A stretch of 64,000 bases of DNA from the NCBI RefSeq assembly GCF_028583425.1, contig NC_072800.1:4415001-4479000 (forward strand). The letters are read 5' to 3'. Shown here in pieces: positions 44,218 through 53,639 of this stretch (positions within the stretch are counted from its first letter, which is position 1; each line of letters begins with the position of its first letter). The position numbers and the translations under genes are program-made. The stretch is from Eublepharis macularius. Lineage: Eukaryota > Chordata > Lepidosauria > Squamata > Eublepharidae. The notes under the pieces are model-generated. The model did no database searches and had not been told where the DNA came from. It was given only the letters and a program-made list of their open reading frames with translations.

Positions 44218-45178
44218 TTGGGCCATTTATTAGTTTATGTCATCTACACCCCACCATTCTCCCCAATGGGGACCCAAGACGGCTTACATCATCCTTCTCT
44301 CCTCCATATTATCTCCCCAAGAGCCAGTTTGGTGCAGTGGTTAAAAGCACGGGACTCTAATCTGATTCCCCACTCCTCCACTTGAAGCCAGCTGGGTGAC
44401 CTTGGGCTAGTCACAACTTCTCAGAGCTCTCTCAGCCCCACCCACCTCACAGGGTGATTATTGTTGTGGGGATAATAATGACATACTTTGTAAACCGCTC
44501 TGAGTGGGTGTTAAGTTGTCCTGAAGGGCGGTATATAAATCAAATGTTATTATTATTATTATTCCTATCAAACTGTCGGAGACTGCCAGCTTAGATCTCA
44601 AATAACTTCACTGCATGAGTCCCAGGATGCATGAGTTAAAGCTTTTATTGATAACCTAAGAGTTCAGTACAGAAAGACTTTCCTGATAGGAATGGCTGTC
44701 CCCTCCCCTGTTAAGCATTAAATTCTTCAGGCACTACTCGCCCCTTCAGGCACTACCCACTTTACTACTACCCTCTCTAATCCCCCAGAAACTAAGCTCT
44801 GAGTTCACATCTAATAAGCTGCAGAAAGTAAAACGAAAGTAAACAAAGTTGTTGTTTTGACTAGGTCTCTGGGTCCTCTTCATCTCCCTGGTAACATAGA
44901 TCACTGCATTCTCAGAGCTTCTCCCACAGATAACATTTCCCAGGCAGGATTAATGCACACAAGGCTGCAGGGCACAGATCTGGCCTGCAACAGTAACTCC
45001 CCCAATGAACCCCACGGACCCCTCAAAGTATGGCAGGGGCTACCCTGGCAATCCTGTGAGATAGGTTAGACTGACTGTGTGTGAGTGGCCCAAGCTCACC
45101 CAGCAGGCCTCCAGGCCAGACTGAGGATTGAATCGGGATCTCCTAGATCCTAGCCCAACACTCTAACTGCTCTTTTGA
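44218..45178 (-). mobile_element. Second-family MIR-like SINE split by insertion
   Basis: 44218-44318 (caccattctccccaatgggg, then ccaagacggcttacatcatc) and 45045-45178 (cctgtgagataggttagact to tagcccaacactctaactgc) are consecutive halves of the SINE also seen at 30678-30898. The intervening 0.73 kb includes another SINE (44320-44564) and about 0.48 kb of unassigned sequence. Confidence 0.6.
44320..44564 (+). mobile_element. MIR-like tRNA SINE
   Basis: Head agagccagtttggtgcagtg, an internal deletion before gattccccactcctcc, tail ctgaagggcggtatataaat and (ATT)n. Confidence 0.85.
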
Positions 45179-45245
45179 GCGATGACTTTAATATATGTAA
45201 CAAAAAGTTCCCTGTGACTTCCCTTTGCTTGCTCATGACTTTGCA

Positions 45246-45460
45246 GGATTTGAGTCCAGCAGGACCTCAGAGCCCAACAAGATTTTCAGAGTGCGAGCTT
45301 TCGAGGGTCAGAGCTCCCTTCTTTGCACACCAAATCCGAAGAAGTGTCTGAAGAAGGGAGCTCTGAGTCTTGAAAGCTCACACTCTCTTGTTGGGCTCTA
45401 AGGTGCTGCTGGAGTCAAATCCTGCTGTTCTACTGCAGAACAACACGGCTACCCACCTAC
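45246..45460. repeat. Penelope-end palindrome with hammerhead-like core
   Basis: The left arm gcaggatttgagtccagcag...gagctcccttctt is the reverse complement of the right arm ctgaagaagggagctctgag...gagtcaaatcctgc (arms about 80 bp, few mismatches), with a short spacer near 45326-45347. The right arm contains CTGAAGA (45348-45354) and TGAAAG (45371-45376), a degenerate hammerhead layout, then the tail gctctaaggtgctgctgga and gaacaacacggctacccac. Confidence 0.75.
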
Positions 45461-45490
45461 ACGATCACCCTTCAAATATAATTTCATGCT

Positions 45491-45690
45491 AGGCTTGCCA
45501 ACCTCTAGGTGGTGTCTGGAGATCTCCCAGAATTACAACTGTTCTCCAGATTACAGAGCAAATGACTGCTTTGGAGGGTGGGCTGTATGGCATTATCCCC
45601 TACTGAGGTCCCTCCTCTCCCCAAACTCTGCCCTCCCCAGGTTCCACCCCCAAATCTCCAGGAATTTCCCAACCTGGAGCTGGCAACCCT
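45491..45690. mobile_element. TAGGGTTGCC-type element
   Basis: Starts ggcttgccaacctctaggtg, runs through tggagatctcccagaattac, and ends acctggagctggcaaccct. Same internal sequence as the copy at 52470-52687. Confidence 0.7.
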
Positions 45691-46657
45691 CCCCTGTGCC
45701 TAGGTCTGAGTGGCCAACAAATGGGCCATGGTTAAAGACCCAAGTAAACGTAAGTTAACAGTTTATTCTGCATATCTTCAGGCTCCCATTTTGCACGGCA
45801 GAACTCTCAATAAAAAGTGAGCTTTTATAAGGATTCAAGGATGGTGCTCATAAGCAATTCAGTTAGCATTTGAGAGGAAGGGATTGCTATCTACAATAAA
45901 TAAAATGAGGCCTTTTTCTTCTTTGATCTACATAGCAAATTTCCATCAGTTTTAATGGAAGGGTTGCTGAGCCTGGGAAGGACAAAAGCTTTCTTACATA
46001 CAAAGAGTTTCAGAACATTTTGTATTTCCCCCTGAAGAAATTAGGAACATTCAGGACCTGGGCTTGTTGTCAGTAGCCTTTTATGATCTGGCTGAAATGC
46101 AGTGATGTTAACACAAGACTGCTATCTTTGAAGGGCTACAACAACTGCATGGAACTGTGAGGGAAAACAGAGGTTGTGCCTGGTTCTTTGCCAATTGCAT
46201 ATGTATGTGCTTTTTTGGGGGGGGTGCTTTTGTATTTTAATCTATTACTTATCTTTGTACTTCTATGCAACCTTTCTGTCTTCAAGGTGGCTCCTAGAAT
46301 GCAATTCTGTTTGCTAGAACACATCTAAAAATGTAAACAAAACCAGAAGGCACAGAGCCTCACCCTAAAAAGTGTGCAGAGATGTCTAGCTCATGCTCTT
46401 AGGTTTATTTTCACCTCCCTTAAAGGTTACTTCCATGCATGGATTACTCCCCAGATGGACATCAGAAATCTCCCGCATTAAAGTGAAATGTCTACACATG
46501 CATCTAAAGCACAGTGCATGCTGTTCCCAGGGCTTTCCTTTTCAAGCTTTATGGGAGGAAACTGCTTTCCTCAGGCTCAAAGGCAGATGTGCAGAGTGGC
46601 TGCAGGGAAGTGGTCGGGTGGACACGCCACTGTGAAGAGGGGGTGGAGCTAAACTCC
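45691..46657. other. VSTM2A intron 3, unassigned
   Basis: No recognised feature before the LTR element. Confidence 0.35.
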
Positions 46658-46662
46658 ACTTG

Positions 46663-47279
46663 TGTCATAGTACAGCCTGAGCTTGACGAGTCCTCTGAGG
46701 AGGAGGAACTGGAACAGCTGACGCTTGCTGACAGCCTTGCTCCTCCTGGGGAGGAGCAGCCTGTCTCCCAGCAGCCGACCACAGCTGAACAGTCAGAGGC
46801 TGAATCCCAGCCAGAAGCTCCCCTTCCCCACCCAGAGCCACCGGCCCAGATGCAGCCAGCTTCCTTATCCCCTCCAACATCTCCAGACTACCGAGAGCAA
46901 CGTCGGCGTAGCAGGGACAGAAGAGACTTACAGACCCGACGTCAATCTGCACGCCTCCGGGCTCTGAACAGGCCAGCCTTCTCAGAGGAAGGAGGGGCTT
47001 CAGAGGAGGAGACTTGAAGCAGCTGTGCGAGCTGACCGAATGCCCTTAGATTATAAAAGCCAGAGGGAGGGCTCCCTTCAGCGTGGCTTCAACGAGTTCT
47101 CTAAGCTGCTCCTGTACTGCCTGTGTTTGCTCCTTGGAACTGTCTCTCTGACCTCCGACCCGGCCTGTCCTCGACTACTCCCTTGATTTACGGACTTTGC
47201 ACATTCCTCGCCTTGCCAGCTGGACCTCGTTACCTGTCAGCAGCACTCTTAAGACTCGGCAACCTCTGGAAGCAGGACA
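46663..47279 (+). repeat. 5' LTR of the Gypsy element
   Basis: 617 bp. It carries a TATA box (tataaaa, 47052-47058), predicted transcription start near 47083, and an open frame ending at 47017 that is the same acidic tail encoded by the 3' LTR. U3 is therefore coding-like up to just before the TATA box. Confidence 0.95.
47052..47058 (+). promoter_or_regulatory. LTR TATA box
   Basis: TATAAAA within gattataaaagccagaggg. A start about 31 nt downstream places the RNA 5' end at about 47083, exactly where the sequence complementary to the primer site begins. Confidence 0.75.
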
Positions 47280-47292
47280 GTTTGAAGCCACC
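47280..47292 (+). other. Putative self-primer binding site
   Basis: Immediately inside the 5' LTR, ttgaagccac (47282-47291) is the exact reverse complement of gtggcttcaa (47083-47092), the predicted RNA 5' end. No TGG-starting tRNA-type site is seen here. This matches the self-priming mechanism known for the Tf1/sushi group. Confidence 0.7.
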
Positions 47293-47311
47293 CTCAAAAT
47301 TCTCCAGCACA

Positions 47312-50300
47312 ATGGAGGAAGGCACTGCTGTTGCTACTGACCTTGCTGCCCAGACCCAGTGGCTGCAGACACAGGTGCAGCAATTAACCCAGACCATAGC
47401 CTTGTTGCAGCAGCAGGTAACCCTGAGGCCAGGTCCTGCACCTCCCCGGAAATGCCCAGTGCAGCCTCCAGAGAAGTTTGCAGGGAATGTTGAAGAGTTC
47501 CCTGTATTCCTGGCACAGTGTCAGCTCTACATGGAGCTGCGGGCTCAAGATTTTCCTGATGACAAGACCAAGGTCGGTTTTGTATTAAGCCTCTTAAAGG
47601 GGAACGCTGCCAAATGGGTGACACCTTTACTGCTCATGAATTCACCACTGCTGAGTAGTTTTGCAGATTTTGTGGCACACTTGAAGGCTATCTTTGCAGA
47701 CCCTCTGAAGGCAGAGCGGGCCAACCGCCGCATTCGGCGGCTGCGGCAGGGGCCAGGTACTCTTAGGGACTATACCACTGACTTCCAGCTATTGGCACAG
47801 GACCTGGGCTGGAATGAGGCCGCACTCATGGACCAGTACCTGGAGGGCTTGTCTGAGGAGGTGCTAGATGAAGTGGCCCGAGTTGAGCGCCCTCCAAATC
47901 TCCCAGCCCTGATCTTACTCTGCCTGCGTATCGACGGTCGCCTGGAGAGTCGACGGCAGGGCCGCAAGGAAGTACGTTGCCACTCCGAAAGCCAACCACC
48001 TGCTGTGGGATCCAACCCCTGCTCCTACTTGTCCCGAAGCCTGACCCCAGAGCCCAGGGAAGTGGAAGCCTCGGCTGTCAGCATTACACCCCAGGGTTTA
48101 AGGGGAGGCCACCCCTATCATTCTGGACCCCCCATAGAACACCAAAAGCCTCCTGACATTGGGCCCCAGCATCTTCTGATCCCCGTGAAGCTGCAGCTAC
48201 CAGAGGGGCGCTGGTTGTTGGTGTACGCCATGGTGGATTCTGGAGCTGCCCAGTCCTATATGGATGCCCAATTTGTCAGGCAACACCAAGTGCCGACACG
48301 CACCAAAAAGACGCCAGTTTTGGTGGAAGCCATCGATGGTCGGCCTCTACGCTCGGGTCCAGTTACTCAGGAAACCCACCTTCTAGGTCTGCACATAGGG
48401 AACCATCAGGAGCAGCTCAGCTTTGACATCGCTGCCATGCCTCGCTTCCCGGTAGTGCTGGGGATGTCCTGGTTGAAGAAGCATGACCCCTTGATTGAGT
48501 GGAGCAAGCAGAACCTGCGCTTCCAGACCCCATGTCCCCATGAGGCGCCCTCTGTGCTCCTGGGAGGGAGCACCAGTTCAGATCTGTCTGCACTCCCAGC
48601 CAAATATGCAGAGTTCCAGGATGTCTTCCAAGAGAAAGGCGCCGACCGGTTGCCCCCACACCGGCCATATGATTGCGCCATCCACCTTATTCCTGATGCC
48701 CCCTTGCCCACTGGGCGGTTGTATTCCCTATCAGAACCTGAGCGAGGAGCCCTACAAGAGTTTTTGGCCAAGAATTTGCAAAGAGGATTCATCCATCCAT
48801 CCACTTCCCCTACCTCAGCCCCTGTCTTGTTTGTAAAAAAGAAATCCGGGGAGTTGCGCCTATGTAATGATTACCGGGCCCTCAATCGCATCACCATAAG
48901 GGACCGCTACCCACTGCCACTGATCCCAGAACTACTGGACCGATTACGGGGGGCCCAAAGGTACACCAAGCTCGATCTGCGAGGCGCCTACAATTTGGTG
49001 CGTATACACCCTGGAGATGAGTGGAAGACTGCGTTTGGTACCCGGTATGGCCAGTATGAGTACTTAGTCATGCCCTTTGGCCTCTGTAATGCCCCAGCTG
49101 TGTTCCAGCGCTTCATGAATGATGTCTTCCGGGACTTGCTGGATCACTTTGTGATAATTTACCTTGATGATATCCTGATCTTCTCCCAGGACCCCGCTGA
49201 ACACACCAAACATGTTCGGGCTGTCCTCCAACGCCTGAGGCAACATGGCCTGTATGCTAAGTTGGAGAAGTGTGCATTTGACTTAGACACTGTAGAATTT
49301 CTAGGGCATCTCATCACCCCACAGGGCATAAGGATGGACCCCCAAAAGGTGGAGGCAGTGCTGTCTTGGCAGGCACCTCGAAATCGGAAAGACATTCAGA
49401 GGTTCCTTGGCTTCGCCAACTACTATCGGCAATTCATCCCAAACTTTGCCCTCCTAACAGTGCCCCTCACCAAGTTGCTACGGCCCCGAGAACCCTTCTG
49501 CTGGACAGTAGAAGCGCAACAGGCCTTCCAGCAGCTAAAAACCCGGTTTGCAACGGAACCGCTCCTACGTTACCCAGACCCAAGCATACCCTTTGTGGTC
49601 GAGACTGATGCCTCCAGTGTCGCACTTGGCGCTGTGTTATCCCAGCAAGACACTGCCGTGGGCCCTCTACGACCCTGCGCCTACTACTCCCGGCAACTCA
49701 ACGCAGCCGAGAAAAACTACACCATCTGGGAGAGGGAGCTCCTGGCGATTAAATCAGCGTTTGAGGTCTGGCGGCACCACCTAGAGGGTGCCCGGCACCC
49801 CGTGCAAGTTCGCACAGACCACCGGAATCTTGAGTATCTACAGACTGCTCGTAGATTGAACCAGAGGCAGATTCGATGGTCCCTGTTTTTCTCCCGTTTT
49901 AACTTTACCATTACCTACATTCCCAGCTCCCAGAACAAGCGGGCAGATGCCCTCTCTCGAAAACCTGAGTTCGCTTCTCCGTCCCTTAAGGAGCCGCTTC
50001 TATCCACAGTTCTACCGCCGGAAGTGTTTGCTGCCGTGCCCCCTACTGCCTCGCTCCAGGAACGGATCCAGGAACAACAGCTACGTGACCCCTTCGCCAT
50101 GAAGATGCTCCAGTGTCTTCGTGATCCTACGCAGAATCCCCCCAGGGGTTACCGAGAGCAGGCGGGGATGCTCACCCACCAAGACCGGGTCTATGTGCCA
50201 CCGGGGCCACTACGGACCGAAGTCCTGCAACTAGCGCATGACACCAAACCCGCTGGACACTTTGGTCGGTATAAGACAGCACATCTGCTGACCTGGGAGT

Positions 50301-51874
50301 TTTGGTGGCCCCATGTACAGACCGATGTAGCCCAGTACGTAGCCTCCTGCAGCACCTGCAGGCGAGCCAAAGATCTCCCTGGCAGGCCTACAGGACTATT
50401 GCTCCCCCTGCCCACTCCTAATGGCCCCTGGAAAGCTGTGTCCATGGACTTCGTCACGGACCTCCCTACTTCTGCAGGGAACACAAGCATCCTAGTGGTG
50501 GTGGACCTCCTGACTAAGATGGCTCACTTTGTTCCTTGTTCCGGACTCCCAACTGCCCGCGAAACTGCCCGGCTGTACTTACACCATGTTTTCCGCCTCC
50601 ACGGATTGCCAGAACACCTGATCTCTGATCGGGGGACCCAGTTCACCTCCCGCTTCTGGCGCACCCTACACACCCTACTGGGCACCCAAGTACACTTATC
50701 TTCCGCTTATCACCCCCAGTCTGATGGCCAGACGGAACGCACCAATGCCACACTGGAACAGTATCTCAGGTGCTATGTAAACCACCAGCAGGATGACTGG
50801 GCCCCACTGCTCCCCCTGGCGGAGTTTGCATACAACAACTCAGTGCATACCTCAATCCGTCCGACCCCGTTCATGGCCAATTATGGGTTCCAACCCCGGT
50901 TTTTCCCGCCGGTCATGCCCACTGCACCAGTACCAGCTGTCAATGACTTTGTGGAGGAATTGCAGGCACTGCATAAGGTCCTGCAGGACCAACTACACCA
51001 GGCCAAAGAGGCATACAAAGAGGCTGCTGATCGTAGGCGTCAGCCAGGAGAGACTCTCAAGGTTGGGGACAAGGTGTGGCTCTCAACTCGACACCTCCGC
51101 AGTCAGAGGCCCTCCCGAAAGTTGGATGCCCGCTTTATTGGCCCATTCCTAGTTACTGCCCAAATCAACCCCGTGGCCTACCGGTTACAGCTACCCTCTA
51201 CGCTCCGTATTCATCCTGTGTTTCATCGGTCCCTCCTTGTTCCCGTTGCCCCCCCACATCCTCTCCGAGATCCAGAGGCGCCACCACTACCTGTCATGAT
51301 AGAGGGCCAGGAGGAATATGAAGTAGCGCAAATATTGGACTCCAGACAACGACGTGGCCAACTCCAGTATCTGGTGGACTGGAAGGGGTACGGACCCGAG
51401 GACTGCTCTTGGGAACCTGCGGAGAATCTTCATGCCCCCGACTTGGTGCGCCGCTTCCACCGGGCCTATCCACGGAAACCGGCCCCATCCAGTGTGGGGG
51501 GCCCTGGGGGAGGGGATGGTGTCATAGTACAGCCTGAGCTTGACGAGTCCTCTGAGGAGGAGGAACTGGAACAGCTGACGCTTGCTGACAGCCTTGCTCC
51601 TCCTGGGGAGGAGCAGCCTGTCTCCCAGCAGCCGACCACAGCTGAACAGTCAGAGGCTGAATCCCAGCCAGAAGCTCCCCTTCCCCACCCAGAGCCACCG
51701 GCCCAGATGCAGCCAGCTTCCTTATCCCCTCCAACATCTCCAGACTACCGAGAGCAACGTCGGCGTAGCAGGGACAGAAGAGACTTACAGACCCGACGTC
51801 AATCTGCACGCCTCCGGGCTCTGAACAGGCCAGCCTTCTCAGAGGAAGGAGGGGCTTCAGAGGAGGAGACTTGA
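47312..51874 (+). CDS. Gag-Pol polyprotein of the Gypsy element (single frame)
   Basis: The frame is open from 47123 inside the LTR, but the ATG at 47312 ([14 protein letters not shown]) just after the primer site is the likely start, giving about 1520 residues. Order, numbered from that start: Gag capsid-like region to about 240 with [20 protein letters not shown]; no CCHC zinc knuckle visible; aspartic protease VDSGA near 309; reverse transcriptase with YLDDILIF near 617; RNase H with [10 protein letters not shown] near 765; integrase H2C2 zinc motif ([18 protein letters not shown]) near 975-1025 and DDE core ([23 protein letters not shown]); chromodomain YEVAQIL...[15 protein letters not shown] near 1336. 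About 118 acidic residues from the 3' LTR follow. All motifs appear intact. Confidence 0.95.
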   Translation: MEEGTAVATDLAAQTQWLQTQVQQLTQTIALLQQQVTLRPGPAPPRKCPVQPPEKFAGNVEEFPVFLAQCQLYMELRAQDFPDDKTKVGFVLSLLKGNAAKWVTPLLLMNSPLLSSFADFVAHLKAIFADPLKAERANRRIRRLRQGPGTLRDYTTDFQLLAQDLGWNEAALMDQYLEGLSEEVLDEVARVERPPNLPALILLCLRIDGRLESRRQGRKEVRCHSESQPPAVGSNPCSYLSRSLTPEPREVEASAVSITPQGLRGGHPYHSGPPIEHQKPPDIGPQHLLIPVKLQLPEGRWLLVYAMVDSGAAQSYMDAQFVRQHQVPTRTKKTPVLVEAIDGRPLRSGPVTQETHLLGLHIGNHQEQLSFDIAAMPRFPVVLGMSWLKKHDPLIEWSKQNLRFQTPCPHEAPSVLLGGSTSSDLSALPAKYAEFQDVFQEKGADRLPPHRPYDCAIHLIPDAPLPTGRLYSLSEPERGALQEFLAKNLQRGFIHPSTSPTSAPVLFVKKKSGELRLCNDYRALNRITIRDRYPLPLIPELLDRLRGAQRYTKLDLRGAYNLVRIHPGDEWKTAFGTRYGQYEYLVMPFGLCNAPAVFQRFMNDVFRDLLDHFVIIYLDDILIFSQDPAEHTKHVRAVLQRLRQHGLYAKLEKCAFDLDTVEFLGHLITPQGIRMDPQKVEAVLSWQAPRNRKDIQRFLGFANYYRQFIPNFALLTVPLTKLLRPREPFCWTVEAQQAFQQLKTRFATEPLLRYPDPSIPFVVETDASSVALGAVLSQQDTAVGPLRPCAYYSRQLNAAEKNYTIWERELLAIKSAFEVWRHHLEGARHPVQVRTDHRNLEYLQTARRLNQRQIRWSLFFSRFNFTITYIPSSQNKRADALSRKPEFASPSLKEPLLSTVLPPEVFAAVPPTASLQERIQEQQLRDPFAMKMLQCLRDPTQNPPRGYREQAGMLTHQDRVYVPPGPLRTEVLQLAHDTKPAGHFGRYKTAHLLTWEFWWPHVQTDVAQYVASCSTCRRAKDLPGRPTGLLLPLPTPNGPWKAVSMDFVTDLPTSAGNTSILVVVDLLTKMAHFVPCSGLPTARETARLYLHHVFRLHGLPEHLISDRGTQFTSRFWRTLHTLLGTQVHLSSAYHPQSDGQTERTNATLEQYLRCYVNHQQDDWAPLLPLAEFAYNNSVHTSIRPTPFMANYGFQPRFFPPVMPTAPVPAVNDFVEELQALHKVLQDQLHQAKEAYKEAADRRRQPGETLKVGDKVWLSTRHLRSQRPSRKLDARFIGPFLVTAQINPVAYRLQLPSTLRIHPVFHRSLLVPVAPPHPLRDPEAPPLPVMIEGQEEYEVAQILDSRQRRGQLQYLVDWKGYGPEDCSWEPAENLHAPDLVRRFHRAYPRKPAPSSVGGPGGGDGVIVQPELDESSEEEELEQLTLADSLAPPGEEQPVSQQPTTAEQSEAESQPEAPLPHPEPPAQMQPASLSPPTSPDYREQRRRSRDRRDLQTRRQSARLRALNRPAFSEEGGASEEET
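51505..51519 (+). other. Polypurine tract
   Basis: tgggggaggggatgg directly precedes the 3' LTR start; plus-strand DNA synthesis primes here in LTR retrotransposons. It is also coding (Gly-rich) in the polyprotein. Confidence 0.75.
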
Positions 51875-52136
51875 AGCAGCTGTGCGAGCTGACCGAATGC
51901 CCTTAGATTATAAAAGCCAGAGGGAGGGCTCCCTTCAGCGTGGCTTCAACGAGTTCTCTAAGCTGCTCCCGTACTGCCTGTGTTTGCTCCTTGGAACTGT
52001 CTCTCTGACCTCCGACCCAGCCTGTCCTCGACTACTCCCTTGATTTACGGACTTTGCACATTCCTCGCCTTGCCAGCTGGACCTCGTTACCTGTCAGCAG
52101 CACTCTTAAGACTCGGCAACCTCTGGAAGCAGGACA
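51520..52136 (+). repeat. 3' LTR of the Gypsy element
   Basis: 617 bp, near identical to the 5' LTR at a constant offset of 4857 bp. It supplies the last ~118 codons of the polyprotein up to the TGA at 51872. Confidence 0.95.
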
Positions 52137-52185
52137 ACTTGCAAATGGCGTGGGGCTGCTTGCTGCTATTCCATCATTTCCATGC

Positions 52186-52424
52186 CCCACCATCAGGGCT
52201 TTTTTTCAGCAGGAATGCGGTGGAACGGAGTTCTGGAATGTCTTGAAAATGGACACATGGCCAGTGGCTCTGCCCCCTGATCTCCAGACAGAGGGGAGTT
52301 TAGATTGTTTAGAACTGTCTGGAGTTCAGGGGGCGGGGCCACCAGCCATGTGACCATTTTCACCGAGGGCAACCCACTGAGTTCCATCACCTCTTTTCCC
52401 AGGAAAAAAAGCCCTGCCCACCAT
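52186..52424. mobile_element. hAT MITE with exact 8-bp TSD
   Basis: The element is 52194-52416 (223 bp). Ends cagggctttttttcagcagg and cccaggaaaaaaagccctg are inverted repeats. The duplication cccaccat is exact at 52186-52193 and 52417-52424. It contains the same ggggcggggccaccagccatgtgacc-type block (split here) as the elements at 7969 and 1-436, so it belongs to the same superfamily group. Confidence 0.9.
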
Positions 52425-52469
52425 TAACCCCTTTCCGCTGTTTTTGTACTGCTCCAGCAAGGGAAGGGG

Positions 52470-52687
52470 TTAGAGTTGCCAGCCTTCCGGTGGTGTCTGA
52501 AGATCTCCCAGAATTACAACTGATCTCCAGGTTCACAGAAATAAGTTCATCTGGAGAAAATGGCTGCTTTGGAGGGTGGACTCTATGGCATTATATCCCA
52601 TTGAGGCTCCTCCTCCAAACTCCACTCTTTCCAGGCTCCATCCCCAAAATCTCCTGGAATTTCCCAACCTGGATCTGACAACCCTAA
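52470..52687. mobile_element. TAGGGTTGCC-type element
   Basis: Starts tagagttgccagccttccgg and ends cctggatctgacaacccta, with the internal agatctcccagaattacaac shared with 45491-45690. Confidence 0.7.
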
Positions 52688-52689
52688 TT

Positions 52690-53200
52690 CAAGGGGCAGT
52701 GAGGGAAAAGCAAAGGGAATATTGAGTCTGCGGGAGCTGCAACACAATCTGCACCGTACCTGTGCTTTTGTACAAGGGCAGCAGGAAAGGGGGGAGGGGG
52801 GAGAAGGTGCTGCGGAGGGTGCGGATGCCGTTCCCACCTGTCCTTCTGATGCTTGCTGCTCTTGCTGCTGCTGCTGCTGCCGCCGCCGTGATGGGCGCAC
52901 ATTTTCCTGTTCCCATCTAGAAGCATCAAAAATAAACCTCAGAAATGTTGCTATTCTTCTAAAAATCATTATTGCTTCCGTTGAAGTTTCTTAGAGGTTT
53001 TTGTTCCCCAAAGACCTTACAGAAATTTTAATGAAACAAAACTAAAAGCTACACAGAACCACAGCTGGCCTGCAAACAATGGTACACTGGCCCCAAAAAG
53101 GCTAGAGGGAGGGAGCCCAAAAGATTACAAAGAAAGGATATTGTTGGCACTGGAACAGAAAAAAATAATTATACATTTCAAACAGCTATTCTACCTTATC
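52690..53200. other. unassigned, with short (GCT)n near 52860-52885
   Basis: No gene recognised. Confidence 0.35.
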
Positions 53201-53201
53201 T

Positions 53202-53512
53202 TAAGAGCCCCGTGGCGCAGAGTGGTAAACCGCAGTACTGCAGTTCAAGCTCTGCTCACAACCCGAGTTCGATCCTGGCAGAAGCCAGGTTCAGGTAGCC
53301 GGCTCAAGGTTGACTCAGCCTTCCATCCTTCCGAGGTTGGTAAAATGAGTACCCAGTTTCCAGGGGGTAAAGTGTAGATGGTGTAGATGGCTGGGGAAGG
53401 CAATGGCAAACCACCCCGTAACAAAAGTCTGCCAAGAAAACGTCGTGATGCGACATCCCACCATGGGTCAGTAATGACTTGGTGTTTACCTACCTTTACC
53501 TACCTTATCGTA
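53202..53512 (+). mobile_element. Sauria SINE
   Basis: The tRNA-like head agccccgtggcgcagagtgg carries an A box, and gagttcgatcc is a B box. The body includes ggcaatggcaaaccacccc and gaaaacgtcgtgatgcgaca, and the tail ends in ttacctacctttacctacct, the BovB-like 3' end with ACCTTT-type repeats. This family is known from squamates and is the strongest taxonomic clue in the window. Confidence 0.85.
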
Positions 53513-53529
53513 TAAGCACAGGATGGAGT

Positions 53530-53554
53530 TGTTGTTGTTGTTGTTACAAAAACA

Positions 53555-53585
<31 letters not shown>

Positions 53586-53606
53586 CTTCTTCTTCTTCTT
53601 CTTCTT

Positions 53607-53636
<30 letters not shown>
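53530..53636. repeat. (TTG)n then (TTC)n microsatellite
   Basis: A short TTG run at about 53528-53544 and about 27 TTC units at 53555-53636. It lies at the 3' end of the minus-strand LINE that follows, so it probably grew from that element's terminal repeat. Poly-Leu and poly-Phe frames are artefacts. Confidence 0.95.
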
Positions 53637-53637
<1 letters not shown>

Positions 53638-53639
53638 TT

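Larger units (their letters stand above)
46658..52141 (+). mobile_element. Complete Ty3/Gypsy chromodomain LTR retrotransposon
   Basis: The element is 46663-52136 (5474 bp). 617-bp LTRs begin TGTCATAG and end GGACA; the only differences I see are two (near 47110/51967 and 47160/52017). The 5-bp duplication acttg lies at 46658-46662 and 52137-52141. A polypurine tract (gggggaggggatgg) precedes the 3' LTR. One uninterrupted Gag-Pol frame runs LTR to LTR. The chromodomain and Gag type suggest the vertebrate sushi-like chromovirus group. It is in sense orientation inside VSTM2A intron 3. Confidence 0.95.

Noticed and set aside
46514..47017. 167-codon frame upstream of Gag as a separate gene
   Set aside because: It is the U3-encoded tail of the polyprotein seen in the 5' LTR; its first ~50 codons are flanking DNA.
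47123..47311. Start of the polyprotein at the ATG at 47123
   Set aside because: The 63 codons lie in R/U5 of the LTR and upstream of the primer site; the ATG at 47312 is the first one in internal sequence and begins a Gag-like N-terminus.
53040..53512. Candidate tRNA gene (head with A and B boxes)
   Set aside because: It is the tRNA-derived head of a Sauria SINE, followed by a BovB-like tail; no complete cloverleaf was established.
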